A stretch of 13,611 nucleotides of DNA. Origin: JAICLL01 sp035252155 (GTDB lineage: Bacteria > Planctomycetota > Planctomycetia > Pirellulales > JAICIG01). Below the pieces are notes generated by a model that saw nothing but the letters and a program-made list of their open reading frames with translations, was not told where the DNA came from and made no database searches. The position numbers were made by a program, and so were the translations under genes. Shown here one piece after another: positions 1-5,420 of this stretch; the stretch's first letter is position 1; each line of letters opens with the position of its first letter. The stretch covers positions 1 to 13,611 of the forward strand of contig DATFDL010000610.1 in assembly GCA_035252155.1 (NCBI GenBank). The letters are read 5' to 3'.

Positions 1-2016
1 TTGGCAAACCGGGCGATCTGGCGAGTTGGCGGCGGCTGCCCGCGAGCCAACTCGATTCACGCGCCGGCAAATTCTGCCGATGTAAGAAAAGTGGCAGAAT
101 CCGCATCCAACGAATCATCGCCAAAGGTTCCGCGTCGGGCAGAAGTTCCCCCGTTTGCCGTGGCCGGATTCGCCGGGGCCAAGCTGGCTCTCGCGATCGT
201 TGGCTCGGCGGCGGTGGCGCTCGGGGGATGCCGCGCCCGCACGCGAGTGCCCCTGGCGCGTCCGCTGCCAGTGGCCGTGCGCAGTCCGGCACCGGCGCTC
301 CCCTGCCCTGCCCCGGACGCGATTGCGGCCAACCATAACACGCCGAGTCTCCGGCCCGCGCCATTCGATCAACCGGTGTCTTCGCGGCGTACTACGGACG
401 CTGGCTTTCCAAGTCCATCGGCGGTCGCAACGAACGGCACGGGAAGGCCATCCTCTACGCCGGGCGATATGCCGGCGGCTAGTCTGCCGCCTGCCGGGAC
501 TCCGTTACCTGCTTCCCCGGCCACCGCCCCCTTCCCCCCTGCCCCGCCGACGACCACCGTCGAGTTTCGACCGCCGACGGCCGAATTGGCCGCTCATCAG
601 CCCATCGCGCCGACCGGCGCTCCGTTCTCAGGCGGCGATCCTCGGTTGGCGCAAATCGGCGCGCCGGCGCAGCTCACGCTGGCCGCCGCCCTGGAAACGT
701 CGCTCGAGCAAAACCCCGACCTACTCGCCCTCCGGCAGAACGAGGGCGTCAGCCGGGCGGTCGTGGGCGTCGCGCGGGCATTTCCGTTCAATCCGTTTTT
801 TCAATTTCAGGCCACGCCATGGGAATCAGCGCCCGCCGCCGCAAAGCAGACCGAGTCGAACGCCGCGACCAAGGTCTTTCAATATTATCTGGTCATGCAG
901 ACCTTCGAGCTGGCCCATCAGCGGCAACATCGCATGAGCGTTGCGGAGGCCCAGTTGCGGGCCGTGCGCTGGAACATCTACCAGGCCGAGCTGCTCAACA
1001 TCTCGCAGACGGAGCAGTTCTTTTTCGCCGCTCTTTACCAGCGCGGGCTGCGCGATCTGGTCCGAGCCACCGCCGACCTGAGCGGGCAGCTTCTGAATAT
1101 CACCGAGCGACAATATGCAGCCGGTCATGCCGCCGCCAGCGATGTGGCCACCATTCGCATGGACGCCCGGTCAACTCGGCAGCAAGCACGCCTGGCCGAG
1201 ACCAACTATCAGACAGCACTTTTGGCCCTGCGGCGGCAATTGAATCTTCCGATCGACTTCGCGTTCGAGCCGGTCGGCGAGCTGCCGGCCTTTGAGTGGT
1301 TGCCGATCAATGGTGAAACACTCGGCCGCGTCCCCGCCCTGCAGCGAGCCATCGGGCAGCAGGACAGCCGCGAAGCCATCGTACGGGAGTTGGCCGCGGG
1401 CCGACCCGACGTGCGGGCGGCCACTTCGACGATGTCGGCCGCGCAGGCCAACGTGCGGCTGGCGCAAGCGAGCCGCGTGCCCAACTTGATCGCCGGACCT
1501 TATTACCAGTCTGACGACTTCGGCATCAAATACTTCGGCTTCCGCGGCCAAGTCGACATACCGGTGGCCAACACCGGCAAGCCGCTGGTGCGGCAGCGCC
1601 GCGCCGAGCTACGGCTGCAGCAAGCCACCGCTCAGCAACTTCGGGCACGGGCCGAGATCGAAGTCCGCACGGCGCTCGATCGCTACGAGCGTGCCCGCCA
1701 ATTGGCCGCCGATTCGGCCATCGATCTGGGCGATGGCTTGCCGGTCGAGCTGGCCCGGCTCGAGCAGCAATTTCAAGAGGGCGAAGTCGACGTCATGCGG
1801 ATCTTCACCGCGCGAACCAGCCTGTTGCAGTTGAAGCGGGCACATCTCGACACGCTCAACGAGCTGGCGTTGGCTGCGGCCGGCGTGACGGCGGTCACGG
1901 GCCTTCCGCCCGACGTATTGATGCGTCCCGCCGCTCAGCCGCTTCCCCCGCCGGTTCCGCCCTTGCCGCCGCCCGCCGAAGCCATCCCCGGCGGCAACGC
2001 CGCCGACGGGCAGTGA
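1..2016 (+). CDS. TolC/CzcC-type outer-membrane efflux lipoprotein, proline-rich, possibly 5'-incomplete
   Basis: Predicted outer-membrane channel subunit of a tripartite efflux or type I export system. The family forms trimeric alpha/beta barrels that connect periplasmic adaptors to the outside. Two outer-membrane-efflux repeats are visible: the first starts near residue 225 (LTLAAALETSLEQNP), the second near 463 (ELAAGRPDVRAATSTMSAAQ). Both have long Ala/Gln/Arg-rich helices. A hydrophobic stretch at about 60-76 ends in LGGC (Cys77), resembling a lipobox. Residues 78-220 are a low-complexity Pro/Ala/Thr linker, and the last 30 residues are again proline-rich (PLPPPVPPLPPP). At 671 aa it is longer than usual (about 420-500) because of these two regions. 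The frame is open to base 1, so the gene may start upstream; GTG codons at 91 or 160 would put the start closer to the lipobox. Partner adaptor or pump genes are not in the window and could lie upstream. Family assignment is firm; substrate is unknown. Confidence 0.85.
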   Translation: MANRAIWRVGGGCPRANSIHAPANSADVRKVAESASNESSPKVPRRAEVPPFAVAGFAGAKLALAIVGSAAVALGGCRARTRVPLARPLPVAVRSPAPALPCPAPDAIAANHNTPSLRPAPFDQPVSSRRTTDAGFPSPSAVATNGTGRPSSTPGDMPAASLPPAGTPLPASPATAPFPPAPPTTTVEFRPPTAELAAHQPIAPTGAPFSGGDPRLAQIGAPAQLTLAAALETSLEQNPDLLALRQNEGVSRAVVGVARAFPFNPFFQFQATPWESAPAAAKQTESNAATKVFQYYLVMQTFELAHQRQHRMSVAEAQLRAVRWNIYQAELLNISQTEQFFFAALYQRGLRDLVRATADLSGQLLNITERQYAAGHAAASDVATIRMDARSTRQQARLAETNYQTALLALRRQLNLPIDFAFEPVGELPAFEWLPINGETLGRVPALQRAIGQQDSREAIVRELAAGRPDVRAATSTMSAAQANVRLAQASRVPNLIAGPYYQSDDFGIKYFGFRGQVDIPVANTGKPLVRQRRAELRLQQATAQQLRARAEIEVRTALDRYERARQLAADSAIDLGDGLPVELARLEQQFQEGEVDVMRIFTARTSLLQLKRAHLDTLNELALAAAGVTAVTGLPPDVLMRPAAQPLPPPVPPLPPPAEAIPGGNAADGQ

Positions 2017-2058
2017 CCCGGCTTCGGAGGCAAGTCAAGCAAATTCTCTCGGAAAAGT

Positions 2059-2086
2059 TTGTACCGGCCCTTTTGTCGGGTACAAT
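2059..2086 (+). promoter_or_regulatory. Candidate sigma70-type promoter with overlapping dyad, for the kinase gene
   Basis: TTGTAC at 2059-2064 (3/6 to the -35 consensus) and TACAAT at 2081-2086 (5/6 to the -10 consensus) are separated by 16 bp. They lie just after the efflux gene's stop and about 38 bp before the chosen kinase ATG. The same bases form a perfect 7-bp inverted repeat, TTGTACC (2059-2065) and GGTACAA (2079-2085), with a 13-nt gap. A repressor dyad overlapping both elements is therefore possible. Sequence-only prediction. Confidence 0.5.
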
Positions 2087-2113
2087 GAGCGGGCCCACGT
2101 CCCTGTTTGCTTC

Positions 2114-2118
2114 GGAGG
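2114..2118 (+). promoter_or_regulatory. Shine-Dalgarno that decides the kinase start
   Basis: GGAGG lies 5 nt before the ATG at 2124. The alternative starts, GTG at 2013 (overlapping the upstream TGA) and ATG at 2085, have no comparable SD. Both would also lie upstream of the transcription start (about 2093) implied by the promoter call. Confidence 0.6.
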
Positions 2119-2123
2119 ATGCC

Positions 2124-4199
2124 ATGCAGACGCACCGTACGGCCCGTGATGCGGATTCGTCGATCGAGCTCGATTCGCTCACCGCCACCTGCCCCTCGCG
2201 CGGCACCGACGGCCACAGCCTGGAGCAAACGCTGAGCATGAGGAACGGCAACCTCGGGTCGGTCGGGCATTTCGAATTGCTCGAATGCGTCGGCAGCGGT
2301 GGATTCGGCGACGTCTATCGGGCCCGCGATCAAAAGCTCGATCGCATCGTGGCCGTCAAGGTGCTGCGGCGCGGCGGCGGCGATGAGCGCTCGCGCGAGC
2401 TCTTCTTTCGTGAGGCCCGAGCCGCCGCGCAGTTGCGCCATCCGCAAATTGTCAACGTACACGGCATCGATTGCGACGGCGAAAACTATTACATCATCAG
2501 CGACTTCATCGCCGGGGTTTCGCTCTCGAAGTACATCAAGGCCCAGCGGTTGTCGCCGCGCGCGGCGGCCGAGCTTTGCGCCCAGGTGGCCGAGGCGCTG
2601 CACTACGCCCATGCCGCAGGTATCGTCCACCGCGATCTCAAGCCCGGCAACATTATGCTGGATGAGCACCAGCGACCGCACGTGATGGACTTTGGGCTGG
2701 CCAAACGGGATGAGGGCGAAATCACGCTGACCACGGACGGGCAACTGCTGGGCACCGTGCCCTATATGTCTCCCGAACAAGCCAGCGGCAAGGCGCACGT
2801 GGCCGACTGCCGCACCGATATTTATTCGCTGGGCGTCATGCTCTACGAGCTGCTGACCGGCGGCTGCCCGTTCCGCGGCCCGGCCGAAGCGGTGATCTAT
2901 CAGATTCTGCACAACGAACCACGGCCGCCGCGCAAGGTCGAGGCCGCGGTGCCGCGCGACCTGGAAACCATCTGCCTCAAGGCGCTCAGCAAAGAACCGC
3001 AGCGGCGATATGCAACGGCCCAGGCAATGGCCGACGATCTGCGTCATTATTTGGCGGGCGAGCCGATCGCGGCCCGCCGCGTGGGCACTGCCGAGCGCTC
3101 TCTGCGGTGGGTCCGCCGCAACCCGGCCAAGACGGTGGCGGCGGCGCTGATGCTGGTGCTCTCACTGGGCTTCGGCCTGGCCTTTGCCGAAAATCGCAAG
3201 CTGCATGCTGTGCATGATCCCGTCTACCGCCAGGTGCGCATCGCCAGCGAACCGCGCGGTGCGCGCATTGTCTGCGTGCCACTCGACGAACAAACCGGCG
3301 AGCTGCGCGCCGACCAGCGCATCAGGGTGCCCGACAGCGGCGAAGTAAGCCTGGCGCCGGGGGAATATCTGGTGGTGGCCGATTTGCCGGACTACGGCTT
3401 TCATGAAGTCTATCGGCGGGTGCCGGGACCGGACGAGACAGTCGGTGGCTTGGAGCGACGGACAGGCTTTCACGTGGCCGACGACGGAGGCGTGGAGTTG
3501 CCGCCGATTAGCATTGTTCCGCAAGCGGAAACGATCGAAGGTATGTGCCGCTTCGAGGCCGGAGAATTCACGATGGGCCATTGGCCGTTGCAAGGAATGA
3601 AGGGCCACACCCAAGCGGTCGACGGCTTTTATCTCGATGTCACGGAGGTAACCGTCGCGGAATATCGTTCGGTGATGGGCCAGCGGCCGTTGCTTCAAAG
3701 CTTCGACGGCGACGACCGCGCGGCGGTCACCGGAGTCACCTTCGGCGAGGCGCTGGAGTTCGCCGAGCGATCGGGCAAGCGGTTGCCGAGCGAAGCCGAG
3801 TACGAATTCGCCGCCACGCGCGCCGGCACGCAAACCTTCCCGTGGGGAGACGACGTCGCGCTGGTGACAGACTGGACCTTCGGGCCGGCCGGTGAACCGG
3901 TCGAAGACCGGTTGCCCACCGATCCGCCCGTATTTGGCTTGTTCTCGAATGTCGCGGAATGGACCGAATCGCATCTTGTCAGTTATCCGGAATCGCCGCC
4001 CCTGCCGGTAGATCTACGAAGGCATGTCGGCATCTCACGGGTGGTGCGTGGGGGAGGGGGCGATGTAGAGGAGCGTCGCGTGCCTGCCAACACGGCGTTG
4101 CTCACCCCCCGCGTGCGGAGCATGGTTGCCATCGATACACGCCGTCCCGGCCTCGGTTTTCGCTGCGCTCGCAGCGCGAGGCCGCGATTCATAGATTAG
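2124..4199 (+). CDS. Transmembrane Ser/Thr protein kinase (PknB type) fused to an FGE/SUMF1-like domain
   Basis: Cytoplasmic Hanks-type kinase joined through one membrane helix to a sensor-like C-terminal region. In the 691-aa protein the glycine loop GSGGFGDVY is at 57-65, the ATP lysine (VAVK) at 79, a candidate C-helix Glu at 97, HRDLKPGN at 169-176, DFG at 189-191 and SPE of the activation segment at 216-218. The kinase therefore looks catalytically complete. A hydrophobic helix at about 336-355 follows a basic WVRRN stretch. Residues about 370-430 resemble a PEGA-like beta domain (ASEPRGARI, LAPGEYLVVADLPDYG). Residues about 473-683 are an FGE-sulfatase fold: FEAGEFTMG, YLDVTEVTVAEY, RLPSEAEYEFAATRAG, FPWGD, NVAEWTES, RVVRGG, GLGFRCAR. 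The paired cysteines of true FGE after the RGG motif are absent, so I infer ligand binding rather than formylglycine synthesis. Such fusions are common in planctomycetes. A longer 728-aa reading from GTG 2013 is possible but less supported. Confidence 0.9.
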   Translation: MQTHRTARDADSSIELDSLTATCPSRGTDGHSLEQTLSMRNGNLGSVGHFELLECVGSGGFGDVYRARDQKLDRIVAVKVLRRGGGDERSRELFFREARAAAQLRHPQIVNVHGIDCDGENYYIISDFIAGVSLSKYIKAQRLSPRAAAELCAQVAEALHYAHAAGIVHRDLKPGNIMLDEHQRPHVMDFGLAKRDEGEITLTTDGQLLGTVPYMSPEQASGKAHVADCRTDIYSLGVMLYELLTGGCPFRGPAEAVIYQILHNEPRPPRKVEAAVPRDLETICLKALSKEPQRRYATAQAMADDLRHYLAGEPIAARRVGTAERSLRWVRRNPAKTVAAALMLVLSLGFGLAFAENRKLHAVHDPVYRQVRIASEPRGARIVCVPLDEQTGELRADQRIRVPDSGEVSLAPGEYLVVADLPDYGFHEVYRRVPGPDETVGGLERRTGFHVADDGGVELPPISIVPQAETIEGMCRFEAGEFTMGHWPLQGMKGHTQAVDGFYLDVTEVTVAEYRSVMGQRPLLQSFDGDDRAAVTGVTFGEALEFAERSGKRLPSEAEYEFAATRAGTQTFPWGDDVALVTDWTFGPAGEPVEDRLPTDPPVFGLFSNVAEWTESHLVSYPESPPLPVDLRRHVGISRVVRGGGGDVEERRVPANTALLTPRVRSMVAIDTRRPGLGFRCARSARPRFID

Positions 4200-4241
4200 C
4201 GCCCGACGGCCAAGGCGGCCGATCGGCGGAAAGGACCCACC

Positions 4242-4811
4242 ATGAGCAGCTACTGTCCGCAAATGTTCTATCTAACGCTGAACGGCGCCAATTACTACTA
4301 TGCCCAAGACTGCAGTTCTTGCAGCTATGTGTGCATCGCCATTAACGATACCGTCAATTGTGGCGGCTGTTGCAAACCGTCATGCGGCTGTACTGAAGCA
4401 TGCCATGAGCTGATCACCAATGATGATCATCCCTTCGTTTCATTGCTCAGAAACGACACGATGCCGACGATTCCGGTCAAAGGGGTACGCATTCCTCGTC
4501 CCGTCACCGACCTTGACCCGATCATAAAGCACAGCCCTGGAATCTGGGTCGACACCCAAGATTTCGTCACGTTCGTCGACGATGCTGGTGCTGCACAGTG
4601 CAAACTTCGGCTCGTCAGCGTGCGTATCGATGCCGGCGGCGGCAATTGGCGTCTGATATACATTGGGCAGGAACTCCATCCCGACCTGCCAGTTTCAGAC
4701 AACCAGGTCAAAAAGGCACTTCCCAGCACCGGCAAATATCACCGCGTCAAGTACCTTAGCGCCGCCGACAATCGCAAGTTCGACGTTATCACGTTTAGAG
4801 ACATTGCCTAG
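4242..4811 (+). CDS. Hypothetical Cys-rich protein, 189 aa
   Basis: Not recognised. The start is well supported: AAGGA at 4231-4235 lies 6 nt before the ATG. The first 54 residues hold ten cysteines (5, 24, 27, 31, 40, 43, 44, 48, 50, 54), including CCKPSCGC at 43-50, and several aromatic residues near residues 9-20. This could be a metal-binding or disulfide-rich knot. Residues about 60-189 have one further cysteine and look like a mixed alpha/beta domain (FVTFVDDAG, KLRLVSVRIDAGGG, RLIYIGQELHPDLP). There is no signal peptide or membrane helix. It lies 42 bp after the kinase-FGE gene on the same strand, so the two may be co-transcribed. Its 3' end is only 14 bp from the convergent infC stop. 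Hand-counted G+C over 4321-4440 is about 50%, against about 70% for 2521-2580 inside the kinase, which suggests a different history or expression constraint. No function assigned. Confidence 0.7.
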   Translation: MSSYCPQMFYLTLNGANYYYAQDCSSCSYVCIAINDTVNCGGCCKPSCGCTEACHELITNDDHPFVSLLRNDTMPTIPVKGVRIPRPVTDLDPIIKHSPGIWVDTQDFVTFVDDAGAAQCKLRLVSVRIDAGGGNWRLIYIGQELHPDLPVSDNQVKKALPSTGKYHRVKYLSAADNRKFDVITFRDIA

Positions 4812-4825
4812 AGGTGGGATATGGT

Positions 4826-5320
4826 TTACTTCGGTGCCAGCACGCAGGTGATCCGTTTGCCTTGCTGGCCGGGGGCGCTCTCCACCTTGCTTACGTCTTC
4901 CAGGCTTTTGATGATCTGCTGCACGATCCGCTGGCCTTCTTCGATGTGGGCCAGCTCGCGGCCGCGAAAGACGATCGACACCAGCACTTTGTTCTTCTGA
5001 GCCAAGAACTCGCGGGCGTGGTTCACCTTCACGCCCAAGTCGTGCTCGTCGGTCTTGGGACGCACGCGGATCTCTTTGATCTTGATCTGGTGAGTCTTGT
5101 GCTTGCGCTTCTGCTGCTGATATTTGAACTTGCCAAAGTCCATGATGCGGCAGACGGGCGGGCGCTCATTGGGCGCCACCTCGACCAGATCCAAGTCGGC
5201 CTCGCGGGCCGCCGCGATGGCCTGCTCGGTCGGCATCACGCCAAGCTGCTCGCCCGTGGCCGAAATCACCCGCACCGGCGAGATCCGAATCTGCTCGTTG
5301 ACCCTTTGTGAACGTTCGAT
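4826..5320 (-). CDS. infC: Translation initiation factor IF-3, apparent ATC start
   Basis: IF-3 binds the 30S subunit, prevents premature joining of 50S, and proofreads the start codon and initiator tRNA. From the ATC at 5320 the protein is 164 aa (family about 165-180). The N-domain begins NEQIRISPVRVISATGEQLG and runs through EVAPNERPPVCRIMDFGKF. The basic linker is KRKHKTHQIKIKEIRVRP. The C-domain includes EHDLGVKVNHAREFL and ends KVESAPGQQGKRITCVLAPK. The first canonical start in frame is GTG at 5275, which would delete the conserved NEQIRISP. Upstream of that, the frame reaches a TAG with no ATG, GTG or TTG. ATC at 5318-5320 has AGGA 7 nt upstream. infC in E. coli starts with AUU and uses IF3 discrimination for autoregulation; the same is inferred here. 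It follows thrS by 100 bp and is probably co-transcribed. The usual rpmI-rplT do not follow. Confidence 0.93.
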   Translation of the reverse strand: MERSQRVNEQIRISPVRVISATGEQLGVMPTEQAIAAAREADLDLVEVAPNERPPVCRIMDFGKFKYQQQKRKHKTHQIKIKEIRVRPKTDEHDLGVKVNHAREFLAQKNKVLVSIVFRGRELAHIEEGQRIVQQIIKSLEDVSKVESAPGQQGKRITCVLAPK

Positions 5321-5326
5321 CGTTGG

Positions 5327-5333
5327 TTCCTTT
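5327..5333 (-). promoter_or_regulatory. Shine-Dalgarno that decides the infC ATC start
   Basis: Read on the minus strand this is AAAGGAA. Its AGGA core ends 7 nt before ATC at 5320, which is optimal spacing. No such sequence precedes the internal GTG at 5275. Confidence 0.65.
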
Positions 5334-5358
5334 CGTAAAAAAACGTAGAAGCCACACT

Positions 5359-5409
5359 AACCCGAAGCGTAAGCGAGGCAACCTGTCGGCCTCGCTGACG
5401 CTTCGGGTT
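5359..5409. repeat. Palindromic intergenic repeat between thrS and infC
   Basis: The left arm AACCCGAAGCGTAAGCGAGG (5359-5378) pairs with the right arm at 5390-5409 with one mismatch in 20 bp, leaving an 11-nt loop. It begins 11 bp after the thrS stop on the minus strand and ends 38 bp before the infC start. There is no following U tract, so it is not a clear intrinsic terminator. It looks like a REP-like dispersed element. In the transcript it would form a strong hairpin that could stabilise thrS mRNA, or modulate read-through into infC. Confidence 0.8.
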
Positions 5410-5420
5410 GGTTTTCTGAT

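Noticed and set aside
1935..3047. Minus-strand open frame (370 aa) opposite the kinase
   Set aside because: Antisense shadow across a complete kinase domain.
4826..5275. infC starting at GTG 5275
   Set aside because: It would remove the conserved NEQIRISP start of IF3 and has no Shine-Dalgarno; ATC 5320 fits better.
5359..5409. Intrinsic terminator of thrS
   Set aside because: The stem is long but no U tract follows on the minus strand, and infC would then need its own promoter, which I could not see.
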